This document shows positions 22,621 to 35,704 of a stretch of 64,000 nt of DNA, one piece after another. A program made the position numbers and the translations under genes. The first letter of the stretch is position 1, and each line of letters begins with the position of its first letter. The notes below the pieces were generated by a model. The model was not told the DNA's origin and did no database searches. It was given only the letters and a program-made list of their open reading frames with translations. Source of the stretch: Epiperipatus broadwayi (Eukaryota; Onychophora; Udeonychophora; Euonychophora; Peripatidae); the NCBI GenBank assembly GCA_028023455.1, contig JAQFVV010006453.1, positions 1,160,001 to 1,224,000 on the forward strand, read 5' to 3'.

Positions 22621-24572
22621 TCAATTAAAACTAAAACAATGAAAGAAAATGTTCTTTAGTGGAAATGACAGTTAAGATCTCTAATTTAAAAGTAAAACAA
22701 GAAATAATTTTTGCTTGAATTATAAGTCTAAAAACAAAGGATTAATTTATAAATGATTTTATTTTGAAATTAAAAAAAGTATACTCTAAAAATCTTTCTA
22801 GATTGGAAAACAAAAAAACTTACTGGAATATTTTTAAAGACATTTATAATTAATTAAGAGTAACCTGAAAAAAAATTTCTGGGCTGTCAAAAAAGTAATA
22901 TTTTTTAAAAAGTAAAAGAAAAACTTTTTTTACCATTAGAAATAATGAATTAATTAATAACTTTGATTCATACTTTTTATATACACATACATGTGCCTTT
23001 ATTAAAAATGAATTAAATTTTTATAAGTCTATGACTATTCAAATATATTCTAAATTACTATAGTGCATATCTGTGTGTTTATATTTAGATGTGTCTTATG
23101 TAAACATATGATGTATTTGTAAATCACAATGTGATAGCTTATTATTAATCAAAATCAGAATGCTGAATTTATATTCATGGCATACTCAGTAGACCTTAAG
23201 TTCATTTTATTGTTTCTAATTAATAAATTTATATTTTATTGTTAAAGTTATTCCAGTGAATTTAATTAAATCTAGAATGGATTAAAATGTTATGTGTTAG
23301 GATTACATCTCTTGATCACAGTAATAGTCATAGAACTTTTGCTCACTGGGCTAGATTTCTGTATAATGATCTGTTATATAAAAGGGGTTTATATTTTCAT
23401 GGACATCCAGTTGATGATCATTTTATTATTTCTCTAATGCTGAATGGCACAAATGTAATATTCTTTAAAATTCATGCACTACATTTCATTTTAATTATTT
23501 ATTTAGAAGTTAAGTTTATAGTTGGCCAATACGTTAATGGTACTAAGTGGTCAGATCATTCATAGTTGTCAGTATGTTTTAGTATCCCAGCATTATTTTT
23601 TTGTTATATTAATATGGATTAGCATGCTGGTTTGTACATCCAAATTATTGTCTAAATAATCTACCACAAGCTGGCAATGGCTAAGTAATTAGCTGAGTCT
23701 ATAGTAGACCTATTTCAAATCTAATCATATGATTGGTTGTTGATTTATTTTTAATCATTCATGATGATGAATTATTATTACATTTGTTTAATTCTGGTGA
23801 ACTTATAGTTAATTCTGTGATGATCTCTCATGCTCATTATATTATTTGATATTTAATTTTATATTTTGTTGACTTAGGGTTGATGATGATTTTTCCAGAA
23901 GCCCATATTTGCCTAAGATTACTCATATTTATTCCAGAGTCTGTATCATTATAATATATATATATAATTTCTTTATAGAATGTGAAAATTCATTACCTTT
24001 AACTTTAAAATACAAAAATCAATTTTAAGGTCCTAATTACTGAGTCTGTACTATGGTAAGAGCTGTGATTGTCTCAAGAGCAAAAGATTCTTAATCCATT
24101 TCTAGTTGATAAATCAAAATAAAATATCTGTTTGGTGAATTGAAGGGAATATTTGTGTTCAACATGTTGCTTTTGATGCTCTCATTAACTAACTGCATAG
24201 TCATTATTAATATGTTTTCAGAAGGAAGTCTACTTTTATTTCAGAGCCCTCTATTGTTTAACTGAATAATGAATGGTTATTAAATGCTGTTATATCCACA
24301 TCCCTAATCTAGTTTCTTGTTTATGGCATTGGAATTAATATATTTTTGCACCTAAATGTCACCTTAAACTTTTTTGCATTATCAAAGTAATAGTTTAAAA
24401 GTTTTTTAAATTCAAAGGTTTGGGATCCTCACTAGCTTGATTTCTATAATAGATTTCTAACTCTGGGGGGGGGGGGGTGCAAATAAAAATATTTTTTAGT
24501 TTATTTTTGTACTTTTATATTAAATTTCTATTAGAAAATGTTCAAAATAATAAAAATTATAAAACCCATATT
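22621..24572. other. AT-rich sequence; weak tRNA-like relic
   Basis: A 92-codon plus-strand frame at 23287-23565 shows no domain I recognise and no splice signals. At about 23675-23735, ATGGCTAAGTAATTAGC and ATTTCAAATCTAA sit at box A/box B spacing and may be a decayed tRNA-derived element. A run of 13 G lies at 24465-24477. Confidence 0.35.
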
Positions 24573-24772
24573 ACTATATAAAAGGTAAACAAACCTTCAT
24601 ATCAGCACCATTTAAACAAGATGATAAAGCTGTAAGGATACTCTCATCCCAGCCACAAGTGGCCATCTTATTTTCTTAAAGAGTTTATCTTGTGGCTGGG
24701 GCAAGAGTATCCTTGTAGTTTTATTATCTTATTTAAACGGTGCTGGTGTGGTATGTTTACCTTCTATATAGT
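24573..24772. mobile_element. foldback MITE-like element
   Basis: ACTATATAAAAGGTAAACA is mirrored by the right end, and inside, CAGCACCATTTAAAC, AAGGATACTCTCATCCCAGC and CCACAAG pair with their counterparts. The arms are about 88 bases with a short loop. A degenerate relative of the right half is at 36440-36600. Confidence 0.65.
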
Positions 24773-25542
24773 TACAATTTAAACATTGTGCTTGTAATTT
24801 ATAGAGTTAAAGTATTATTATAAAATTGACTTCTTTAGTCAACACTTAATAATATAATTCATATTAACCTGATCTTACATTATGGCCAAACTGAACTCAT
24901 TAATGACGGATATCTTATATTTATTACCGTTTATTGTTTTATTATAACCTTTAACTTTAATTTTATAAATAGTAAGTTTTAAAAAAAGTTATAAATATTT
25001 TTAATTATAAAATTTTTTCATCTATTGAAAATATTGATAGTAAGATTTTTAACATCACAGGGTGCCATCTTTAGGCACTATTATCTTCTCAATAATGCAC
25101 AATGAAAATTACTTATCTCATTAAATCCAGCTATTTTAGAACACTGTTTAACCACAAGGAATCCTAATTTTCTAAATGAGATTCTAGATTAATTCAGTCA
25201 ATTTGCAATAAATTTTTAAATATATCTTTTGAATATAAAAAAAAAAGACTTTATCTGAGTCTAAGTATCAATGCATAAATTTTAAACTTCTTTCCAAGAT
25301 TGTTATTTCACAAGTCATATTACTTAAGATGATCTCATTTAATTCTGTTAAGTTTTATATGCATGATAACAGGGCTGTGTGTGTGTCTATTTTTAGTTAA
25401 CCTTGTGTCTTTAATATATTTAAATTTTATTCATTATTCAAACAATTTCTTTTGTATAATCAGACTTTTATTAATGATGATCATTTTAATTTATATTCTA
25501 GGCAATTCTATAATAATCTTAGATTCTTAACCATTCATTGAC
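24773..25542. other. AT-rich sequence, nothing recognised
   Basis: No coding frame, RNA feature or long repeat is visible. A short GT run lies near 25377-25386. Confidence 0.5.
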
Positions 25543-26560
25543 TTCAAGTTCTGATGAAAAGATATAACAAACTAATTAAATGCACTGAGCCAGCTTTCAA
25601 CAAAACACTCCCAGAATCATAGTGCTGTGTGATGTTATGCACTACAGGTGTACTTATATAATTCACATGATATAATATGTAAATGAAGCACAATATGCAA
25701 ATAAGGCAATTACACATTCCATTTTCTGGACCATGAAACACATGAATACTTTTTATTGAAGGAATGTGATCCTTTGTAATTGCCCAATGTTCCTTGTATT
25801 TTCTTTTTCTATAGTCTATTTCAGAGCAAATTGTTGTAACATTGGATAGAAAAAATGTCTGACCATGCCAAGTTTATGATCAAAAAAATCAATCTATATC
25901 CAGTCTTTTATTTTTCTCTATTGTACATATGTACATGTTGGGTAATTTTTATGGATCTATTTGCACAAGATTCACTATATCACACAGAGCTGCAGAATGT
26001 GTTACTACATGCAATTTTATAGACCACCTGAAGAGCATGCTATATTGGCATCTTATCTTTAGTCTTGTCAACAAATTATTAAGAGAAGATGGCAATCTAA
26101 AGCTTACCCTGTACACATTGGCACAAATGTACCTAAGGTTATTTGCAATGTGAAGAATATAAAGAAAGATTATCCATGCTTTAGGCATATTATTAATGTT
26201 TTTAACTTTATTTACATTGGTGTAAAATTTCCAAACTGTTTTAATAAGCATGTTATGATTATAACCAAAACTATTAGATAGGAAAAGTAAATACAAAGAT
26301 GCTTGGTAACTTGTAAAAAAAGTTACATTCCATCAACAAAATGGATTGTGTTCCATTGTTCAAAAAATGGAATATCTACTTGCCTTATTTGCATATTTGC
26401 ATATTGTGCTTCATTTACATATTACATCACATAAATTATATAATCACACCTATATTGCATAACTTTACACAGGACTATGATTCTGGCAGTGTTTTGCTGA
26501 ATGCTGGCTTAGTGCATTTAATTAGGTTATGTTTATTATACCTTTTCATAAGAACTTGAA
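25543..26560. mobile_element. 1 kb element with ~230-base terminal inverted repeats
   Basis: Left arm 25543-25772 and right arm 26327-26560 are reverse complements at moderate identity. They share TTCAAGTTCTxATGAAAAG, AATTAAATGCACTxAGCCAGC, ATGCAAATAAGGCAA and a GGAATGT inner edge. The ~555-base middle is unique in this window. It has a 74-codon plus-strand frame (25929-26153) and a longer 115-codon minus-strand frame (26296-25949), neither with a recognised domain. This design fits a DNA transposon with long TIRs, or two inverted copies of one repeat around unrelated DNA. No transposase motif is seen. Confidence 0.5.
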
Positions 26561-26596
26561 TAAATTAATATATATGTGTGTGTGCTCTGTGCACAG

Positions 26597-26672
26597 GTAA
26601 TGAAGCTATTAATAAATTGTCAAAATTTTTACTGCCAAGTGTTTTCGGGACAGTCTACAGTCCATATTCATG
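26597..26672 (+). CDS. possible internal coding exon, unassigned
   Basis: The 76-base segment follows a pyrimidine- and GT-rich stretch ending GTGCACAG and precedes GTGAGT, a consensus splice donor. One frame is open throughout and reads NEAINKLSKFLLPSVFGTVY then SPYS with a split last codon; another frame is also open. Its protein-like composition in very AT-rich DNA is the main reason to list it. No family is recognised. The nearest other possible plus-strand exon is at 49861. A chance pairing of sites is quite possible. Confidence 0.3.
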
Positions 26673-29600
26673 GTGAGTTATTCTGTTAATAACTGTAAAA
26701 TTATGCAAATTTTATGCAAATTTATATGCAGATGTTGTCAATAAGTGTTTAAGAATTACATAGATTTATGAAAAGAGTTAATACTTTGAAAATTTAATAT
26801 TCTTAGATCTAAATATAATTTATAATTTGTTTTATTTTATTATACCTACTGAAATGTGAGATGTATTTCAGTATCTGGTAAGATGACAGTCATAATTTTT
26901 TTTTCTCTTTCTTTCTTTCTTGTTTGATTTTTGATGGTAAATATGTTGTCTTATGAAACATTAGACTGCATTGTTATGACAATGATAATATTGATATACA
27001 ATTGTTTATTATTAATGGTATTGTAAGATTGTAAATTGGCTTTATTGATTTTAAAATGGAAAATGGATATGTAAAGAATAAAGCATATAGTTTGGATAAC
27101 ATTATTATTCTTTTGTTATATGTTTCATTTTCGTTACTGCATTCACAATAGTAAATTATAAGCAATAAAAATAAATGTTTAATATTTTAAATGCATTTGT
27201 TCTTTTTATTTGTGTAATATTATACTAGTAAAAAATATATATTTCTAGGGTAATATATTAAAAATGTGGTGTAGATTATTTATTGTTTGTTGAAGTGAAA
27301 AAATAATAATGGTATTTTGAAATATAAAATTTTATTGTACGCACTAATTCTAAAATATTTATTTTTATTTGTTGCATAATACAATTTTTATTAGAGAAAT
27401 GCTGCTGGAAATTGCTTAATGATTGAATACAGAGAATTGCTATAATGTCCATGACATCAATAAAGAAATTTTATAAATAGGACTCAATAGTTTGAACTCA
27501 TTCTCTCTTTTGTTTTGTATTAAATTGAAGCATGTGCAAATTTTTTTAGTGATTTTATTTTTATTTTTTTAGAGTATATAGATGACTGAACAAATGGAGG
27601 GATAAGAAGTAATATTACCTGCCCATGAACTGGGCAGCATATCAAGAAAATTTTATTGAAAAAATGACAATTTATTACAAAAGGAAAAATCGTTGAAATA
27701 ATTTCATTACATCATAAACCATCAGAATATTTTATCTTTTAAAATGGATATTATCTACATTTTAAAAATGGAATACAAATGTCAGAAAATGTACACAAGT
27801 CACATCTACCTGCCTGTGTAATTTTATTAGATAGATTGATCAAATTTTTCTAAGATATGAATCAGTTTAATTTTCCATCATATTGTCCTAGATAAATCTA
27901 GCATCAATTCATTCAGAGTATTTGAAATAATATTTATTTATGAAAGGATATCTCTTCATATCATCATGAATATAAACTATTACTTATGTGTGTATTGTCA
28001 TAAAAACAAATAATTATTATTTGAAAGAATAATTTGGATATATATTGTACTAGATACTCTGCACTTTTTGTATCACTGAAGATGCCACTAGGCCACTGTC
28101 CATCTAGAAAATTTAATTTAAAGTGATCAAAAAGTTAATGATAATAAATGCTGCCAGCTAGACTCAGGGAGAGAAAGAGATCTTTAACATTGTTCTGACA
28201 ATTGAGGGACAGGATGCAGAAACAAATGTCAGCCAAAAGCAATTATAATTATTAATATTTTTTAATAATTTATTAAATACAAAAAAAATATTAGTCAAAC
28301 AAAATATAAAAGTTTGACCTAAATTCCTCAACTTTCTTTGTCAGAGAGTGCAAGTGAATATTATGGTATATCAAATACTTCAGTAAATAAATTCATTTTC
28401 TCACCTAAGAATTAGAGAGATGTATATAATTTCTTCCTGACAGTGATTTAACTAAAATATTTTACTTTCCTTTATTCAGAGAATTAAAAAAAAGATCTTG
28501 TATGGAAGGCAACAAAAAGTGCAGAGCAAACTTTCTTTTACACCTGGTAAAACTTCAGGACATAATAGAAATGTCATATGCCTGCAAACACTCATAAAAA
28601 GATTATTACAAAATACTCTTAAGGTTAACTCCATACAAGCACAAAGAAAAAATTACAATTTTACGTAATCTGAAATAGAAAGCACAATCTCTATAGTTTA
28701 AGAAAAACATAACTATATAATTGATAAATCACCAGCCAAAATATCTATGGTCTGCATGAAATGCACATATTGAACTAATTTATTTTTAAATAAAAAAGGA
28801 ATAGGTGATCTTATTCTCTGCCAAAGTTTTTAATATCAATTCATAATAATAATAAAGAAATAAACTGAGTATAAAATATAAATGCACAATACACTCTCTG
28901 ACCAAGAAATTTAAAATAGAAAATCTTAAGCTAATTCTCTAATACATATAATAAAAAAAATATGTTTATAAAAATTAATGTTTTAAATGATTATAAATAA
29001 TTTATATAGGTCCATATTTATTTTTGTATTAATCTGAGGCATAAGCAAAGAAATTTAAGCCTTGGTTATGATATATAAATATTCATTTACCTTCAAGGTG
29101 TAATGCTCTGCCTGGATGATTCCTTCCAGCAAGGTGCACACAGTTTATTTCTATCTAGAGTTTATTATGAAGGTTTGGATCTACTGAAATATGGTCAGGA
29201 GGACAAAGGCAATATTCAGAATCAGTTTTGGACTAGGACATGTTCATGATGACACAATTTCGAGCTCCTGGGTTCATCTTGAAAAGTTTTAGCATGGCAT
29301 ACTTTTAATGTGATTTTTTAAGGTGGTTAGTTTCTATATTCTGGATGGACGGTCACTATTTCTAATGTTTTTGCATATTCACTTCTATTTGCAATTAGCT
29401 CAGCAATCAGCAATTGTCAAAAAGCAAATATAAGGTCAATCATCTGCAATTAGTAAAAAATCTAAAAGTTATCTCAAACAAAAACACAGAGGCTTTTATA
29501 TGAAATTGTTATCTCATGCCTAATCTTGATTACAAATTTAACCAGAGCTATCTTTATCTCTTGCATACTCTTGATTAAAAACAAAATCTAACCAGGGCTT

Positions 29601-30677
29601 ATCTTTTTTTCAAATATTAATTAAATCTAAGTAAATGAGAAATTAAGTCTCAGCTTTTAAAATAGATTAAAATCAAAATGCAAAAGAAAATAATTATCTT
29701 AATTAAGTCTTTTTAATTTAAAATTATATAATTTAGAAAATATGATTGAGTATGTGAGCTATAGCACATACACTTAATAAAATAAAATAAAAATTTTTAA
29801 ATACAATTTTCTTTTAAAGTCTTTATAACTTATACATTTTGTTTTTGATTTTCTGATGGTTGCTTTTGAAGCAGATAAAGCATCTGGTTCAATATATATA
29901 AAACATTGGAATCGACAAAATCTACTTTGAATTTAAAAGTTTTTACAAATATATTATATCTTCTCTGGAATAATGACATATTGGTTTATAGTTTGAAATA
30001 GACATCAGAGCTGTGATGCCAGTCTGGAAATACAGTATTTAAATACTATTATTCAGGTCATTTGTTTATATTTACCATTATTATTGTTACATATTTTTGT
30101 TGCCTCTCTACATTTAAATGTATAGTCTTTACTGATAAATATAATTTTAAGTTAAATGGTAATTAATCTATCACATATCAAAATATAAGAGAGTTACACT
30201 TTTCTAAGCTTAAGCTTATGTCTTGTGACATAATAATTATTATTTTAATATTTAAAAATATTCATTATTTTATTTTATTGACTTTAAAATTAACTTCAGG
30301 CATATCACTTATATTAGAAGTTCAAAAAAAAAGATTTATCACAATAAATATTCACTTTATTTTATTCTCTTATTATTTTCATATTAACAAATGACTAGAT
30401 TCATCTTTGTATATATGTAATTATATCAGAAATTGTATATATTAAACTCTTGTATTTTCAAAAGTATGAATGTCCTGCAACATATTTTGTGTTACATAGA
30501 CATATAGGTTTCATATTTGATATTAAATAATTGAAGATTGATAGGCAATCACATATTTAAATATGAAATTAGTGTCAGTTAATGATTTATTGTACATTCA
30601 ATTAGATTGTATGTGTATGTATCAATTATTTACAATCTATTTATTATATATATATATATATATATATAATATATGAA
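26673..30677. other. long AT-rich stretch without a recognised gene
   Basis: No coding frame with a known domain is visible. A T-rich acceptor-like site ends at about 27572, followed by stops. A less AT-rich tract at about 29090-29370 has no long open frame on either strand. The rest is A/T runs. Confidence 0.5.
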
Positions 30678-30753
30678 TATTAATAAATGAATATCAATTG
30701 TATAATATATATATATATATATATATTATACAATTGATATTCATTTATTAATA
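30678..30753. repeat. AT-rich palindrome
   Basis: TATTAATAAATGAATATCAA is followed by TTGTATAAT, an (AT)n core, and the exact reverse complement. The whole 76-base block is palindromic and can form a cruciform. A separate (AT)n run lies just upstream. Confidence 0.6.
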
Positions 30754-31789
30754 AGTTTTAATTTAACTTAAACCAAATAAATTTGTCTAATTATTCTTCA
30801 ATTGTGCAATATGAATTCATTGATTAATAACATTCAAGTCAGACAATTCTATATTGTAAAAATTTATTTGAAATAACTATATCACCTAATCCACAAATCA
30901 AATCCCAGTATTGGTAAGTGAACATGGTTATATTACTTTTTGGTATTGAATTCAATACTTATTATCTGACTGGATGTAAACTTTACATGGTAATCATAAT
31001 CAAATATTTGCATGTATTACCTAAATCATTATTGATCAGATAGGTACTGTATTGAGTTCATGATTCATTATTAAGATCTTAATCTTATTTGGTACTTGTC
31101 TATTAGCAGCCTACATCCTTTGATGGTGCTGTTTCTGTGCAAAAACACAAAAATATGCCATTTACATGGCCAAAACTACAGCGACCACAACATTACCTTC
31201 ATATTAGCCATTTGGGGCCATGTGATGGTATTATTCTCTATGCAAAAGTACAGAAATCATATGCCTAGCTATGTGTGGCTATGCTTTATGTGTATGTTCA
31301 CTAATGATATTTCTCTACAGTTTGATATGAAGGTGTCTGTTGTTCAACTTCACATAATTATTGACATTTCTTTTCAAAATCATTGTCTCACACCAACTGG
31401 AGTAGCATCATGTGGTGATAATTATCATCCTGTCAACTTGCTTCCCTATGCATCTTGGAAGCTGCTAGAAATTTATAAAGGTTTTTTTCAGAGTATGATG
31501 TGGCAGATTTGTGACAAAATGCACATTCTCAATGAGATGGCTGTACATAACAGTAGTTTCAAAAGACATTTTTGCTCTTAGACAGTGCTATTCTTTGTAT
31601 TTGGTTCCACTTACAAGTGAGAATTTCTTTTCTTTTTTTGTTTGCGTTTGGAAATAAAATTGTTGTTGTTGTAGTTGTTGGAATCGATGCTTGTTGTTGT
31701 GAGTTGTTTTTGAAATCCAATCAATCCAAAGAGGTTTTTTGGCACTTGTATTACAGATTTAAAACCCATGTCAGCTGATAAAATACAAA
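30754..31789. other. AT-rich sequence with a 161-codon frame of doubtful meaning
   Basis: The plus-strand frame 31096-31581 is the longest in the window outside the gap and the microsatellites. It contains an imperfect internal repeat (GATGGTxxTxTTxxCTxTGC twice, about 103 bases apart) and no recognised domain, signal peptide or splice context. I treat it as a chance frame in repeat-derived DNA. A short GTT run lies near 31660. Confidence 0.4.
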
Positions 31790-32480
31790 AACATTGGCTA
31801 ATGAATTTTTTGTTTTGGGTTGTTTTTTTTTTTGTTGTTGTAATTTTGTTTAAATGTTTAATTTACTATTATAAGAATAACATCAATTTGAAAATCAAAA
31901 AGAGAAGTGTTTGGGTTATGTTTTTTACTTTTCATCGGCGGTGTAAAAAAAAAGTCAGCTGATTACTGTTTTCATGAAGTGTTTTGGGTTGTTTTTGAAT
32001 TTGGTTTAAACATTGAATGTTAGTATTCAAAGAATAACGTAAAATCCAAAGAAAACTGTAAGATATTTGGCTTTGATTCTTTTTTTAATGAAGTGTTTTG
32101 GGTTGTTTTATTTTGTGTGTGTGTTTTGGGAATTTTTGTTTAAATGTTTAGTTTTCTATTAAAAGAATAATGTCAATTTGGAAATCCAAAGAAAACTGTT
32201 TTGTTTTGGGTTTGATGACTTTTTTTCATGAAGTGTTTTGGATTGTTTTTTAGTTTTGTTTCAATGATTTAATTTACTATTGGAAGAATAATGTTAATTT
32301 GGAAATCAAAAGAAAACTGTTTTGGGGGGATTTGAATCCTTTTGTAATGAAATGTTTTTGCTTGTTTTTTTTTAAACTTTGGTTGAAACGTTGAATTTAC
32401 TATTAGAAGAATAGTGTAAATTTGGAAATAAAATGACAATTTTTTGTGTTGGGTTTTTTACTTTTGATTAAATGTTTAAT
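31790..32480 (+). repeat. degenerate T/G-rich minisatellite, ~120-155 bp units
   Basis: About five imperfect units share GAAGTGTTTTGGGTTGTTTT, then GTTTAAATGTTTAATTTACT, AGAAGAATAATGTCAATTTG, and AAATCAAAAGAAAACTGTTT. The TTTAAATGTT block recurs at about 31848, 32003, 32138, 32258 and 32381. The strand is T/G-rich throughout. The sequence is non-coding. Confidence 0.65.
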
Positions 32481-32613
32481 TTAGTATTATTAGAATAACA
32501 TTATTCTTGTACTTTAAAATTAAACATTTTAACAAAATTTCCTCCCAAAAAGAACAACACAAAAACATTTTTAAATTTAGAATGCTAACAATAACGTAAA
32601 TTTTCAAAAGCCG

Positions 32614-32626
32614 CCCCCCCCCCCCC
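32614..32626. repeat. C13 homopolymer
   Basis: Thirteen C in a row in very AT-rich DNA, matching in length the G13 tract at 24465-24477. Confidence 0.9.
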
Positions 32627-33749
32627 AAAGGCAGGCCCAGAAACTTTACATTAATAGGTTTTTGAAAAGAACCAGTGTCATCAAGAAATGTATGGCTGCT
32701 AATAGACCAGTACCTCTTATTCAATTATAAAGCTGATAGTATTATATTTAGTTCTGTTATAAGTCAGAATCATTTGTTTTAATTATATTTAAATTTAGTT
32801 GATGTGGATTGTAAATCCAATTAACTATTAAATTTTAATATCCATACTTGATTATAATAAATGTTAGTAATTCTTTTTATATGTTTTGATTGCTATAATA
32901 TACCATTTTAATAATTTAGTTACAGGACATTTAAAATAAATTAATATTAGTTAATTGTACTTAAGCAAGTATTCAATAGATATCTATTGCTTCCTTTATA
33001 TATTGATATAATTGGATATTATAGATTCAAGATTATCTTATAGGTTTATTGATATCACATCATTATTGAGTATTTTATCTTATAAATAGCATGATTAGTA
33101 ATTGTAAATTAATATATGAATATAGCATGATTGAGTTAATATCACTCATCATTTTATTAAATTAGGATTTAAAATTAATTATTAGATTTATGTTTATTTA
33201 GACATTATGAATATTGCAAACTTATTGGAGATACTCAAGTGATTATCTCAATCATTCACTCTTTTTTTTATTTAGAGATGCACGTCATTAAATTTTAGTA
33301 TAAGTTTATATTATTATGAGCAATGTTTGATCTGTTAGGTATATTAGAATTCAGTGTTGAATGATTTATTATTATTTTCATTTGATTATAAGTGAAATAT
33401 ATCTTAAGCATATATCATTGTTTTGAGGTAATGATATTTGGTTTAATGGCTTTATGTTGATCTATTTTATTTTTAGGGTATTTGAAGTGCTGATGTTATT
33501 TGTTTTCTGTTTATTCTAAATGCTGTCTGTAATCATAATGCTATAATAAAGATTATTATCACTGTTTTGTTTTGGTATAGTTAACAGTCAGATATGTTAC
33601 TAGATAAAGGATTATTTTAAGTGATGAATAATTATTTAGTGATTGGTATTCATTTAGCTTAGCTTTATTATATCAAGTCTATAATGAATCATATTAATAT
33701 TTATAGGGCATTATAAAATTAATATTATTTTTCTTTGATTTGTATTTTA
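32627..33749. other. AT-rich sequence, nothing recognised
   Basis: No gene or RNA feature is visible. Loose repeats of GATTATTAT-type sequence may be earlier, decayed units of the next minisatellite. Confidence 0.4.
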
Positions 33750-34190
33750 TTCAGTTACAAATGATGTCCAACTTCAGGACCCATTTTCATTTGATAAATA
33801 GAACAACCAATGACTGGGCTATATTTTTTCAGGCAATATTATAGTTATTATTTCCCATTGCACATTTTTGATCTGTTACAAATGCCATCTAAATCATTGG
33901 GGCTATAATAGAAGTTAGCACACACACATATTTATCCTGTTACAAATGGTACTGCAATTTGGAGGGCATGATTAAATAGGATCATTCTATAATGGTTTTG
34001 CCATATCCAATCTGTTACAAACGGTTCCCAAATCTATGACATTAAAAGAGGAATATGTCCTTAATTTAATCTATTACAAACGTCCTAAATTTAAGAGCAA
34101 TAATAAAGATTATTTCATTATCATTTTTCTTCATTTCAGTTATAGAATGGTGCCTAAACCTGTAGGGCAACTTTTTATTCTGTTACAATA
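33750..34190 (+). repeat. degenerate minisatellite, ~60-75 bp units
   Basis: CTGTTACAAATGxx followed by a short variable stretch and TGGGGCTATAATAGA-like sequence recurs with starts near 33755, 33875, 33938, 34011, 34072 and 34183. Spacings are about 60-73 bases or twice that. The sequence is non-coding, and the open frame crossing it is incidental. Confidence 0.55.
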
Positions 34191-34849
34191 TATATATATA
34201 TATATTGTTTTTAAACTATATGTAATAGGTGTATGTATTGTATTTTTGATTCTATTGGGTAAACTATAATTGGCTATAAGCTATTGTTTTATATATATAT
34301 ATTAAGCTATTGTTTTTGCACTTAAATAGATGAATTGAATGGAATCGCAATGCTATCTTCATTTTTATTTTTTTAAGTATTAAAATATTTTGTTAACAAA
34401 TCATATTAAAATTATATATATATAATCAAATAAATCTTATTAACCTTAGAATATTAATGTCAAGGTTTTGCTAGAATCTGGTATAGAATTTAATTCCTAA
34501 TATTAGTTAAATAGGCTATCATTGAGTTTTGTAACTACTATTTGACTTCAAATACCTAATATCAATTATAAATATATGCCAAATTACCCATTGCTCGGTC
34601 GTATTGATTTAAAACAGTTTATTCTCTATATTGATTTTTACTAAGGTGAAAAATGTTTAGTCAATAAATCCATATTAATTACTTTTTCAAATAAAGCGTA
34701 TAAAAATGTTGATTAAATTGAATCACTGTTAGATAAAACAAAAAAATATTAAACTTTACATAACCAATTTAGAAGTTCTAATTAAATTGTTTTTTCGTTG
34801 TTTGTACATTACGTAAATCACTACATCAATATACTTAAAAATAAAAATG
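34191..34849. other. AT-rich sequence with short (AT)n runs
   Basis: Short (AT)n runs lie at about 34187-34205 and 34290-34303. Nothing else is recognised. Confidence 0.5.
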
Positions 34850-35110
34850 ATCTAATACTCAGAAGGTCATAAAAAGTTTGAATACTGGAAATGGCATGTC
34901 TAAACTTGCATCAAATCATGCAAGGTATAATTTTTGTATGGGTATTTGGGAAAGAATCTCATGGCATAATGATTAACACGTCTCTATGTTATGACTATGA
35001 TCTGAGGTTTGAACATAGTTTCAGATTTTTATTTCTTGTAAAACAACCAACATTAACCTCAGCTATTCAACAGTAGTGTTTGGTAAATAGAAATCTAATT
35101 CTAGGAATTA
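34850..35110 (+). repeat. dispersed repeat RepE with tRNA-like core
   Basis: The opening AGTTTGAATACTGGAAATGG block recurs at 35705-35830 and 62825-62935. Downstream, at about 34963-35020, TCTCATGGCATAATGATTAA (box-A-like) and GAGGTTTGAACAT (box-B-like) have tRNA promoter spacing, suggesting a tRNA-derived SINE. No target-site duplication or A tail is clear. The 61-codon frame over it is incidental. Confidence 0.4.
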
Positions 35111-35262
35111 AAGATCACAGGTTAATCTCGATCATTCAGGTGAATGTCAGTGCATTGAGTATAAAATTAAAAAATGCAATTGTAGTATGATACAGCTTTT
35201 AATGCTAGCAAAGAAGTATCACATCCCTTTATAAACTGAACCCATAATTATATTAATCAAGG

Positions 35263-35410
35263 CAAAACTCTCCATACAGTAGTGCCACCGTGTGCCAACC
35301 AGAGTAATCAATGGATGCCAGAAGGCTTGTGCATAAAATCCCTATCTAGTGCCTACTCATCCAATATCCCCAGACTAGTTTCTGGTTTGTAGCCTTCATC
35401 AGAGAGGAGT
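35263..35410 (-). repeat. RepC copy, one terminus
   Basis: AAGGCAAAACTCTCCATACA and GTAGTGCCACCGTGTGCCAA are the RepC terminus. The interior ATCCCTATCTAGTGCCTACT and CATCCAATATCCCCAGACTA is the reverse complement of the interior at 17930-17985. The second terminus is not visible. Confidence 0.55.
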
Positions 35411-35704
35411 CTTGGATCTGAGAGCAATGCACCTAGATTTTAGGATCTAATGCAACTTTCCAGCAGCCACACTTTATCTCTGCTTAACTACAAAACTATG
35501 AGAATGAAATTGAAAACACAATAATTTTTTCAATCTAAGCTCAATAGCTTATATCTTAATCATTTTACTTTTTTTCAATAATTAATTCATAGTATTTTAT
35601 CTTTCAACACTTTTCTTTTAAAGATCTTTTGACAACTTTATGAGCAAATATATAATTATTGCTCATATTTTAATCGTTATATTCATAAAATAATCAAATT
35701 ATTT

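Noticed and set aside
25949-26296. 115-codon minus-strand frame in the middle of the long-TIR element
   Set aside because: No transposase motif or other recognisable domain; kept only as a note in the element entry.
31096-31581. 161-codon plus-strand frame
   Set aside because: No domain, no splice or start context, internal imperfect repeat. Treated as a chance frame.
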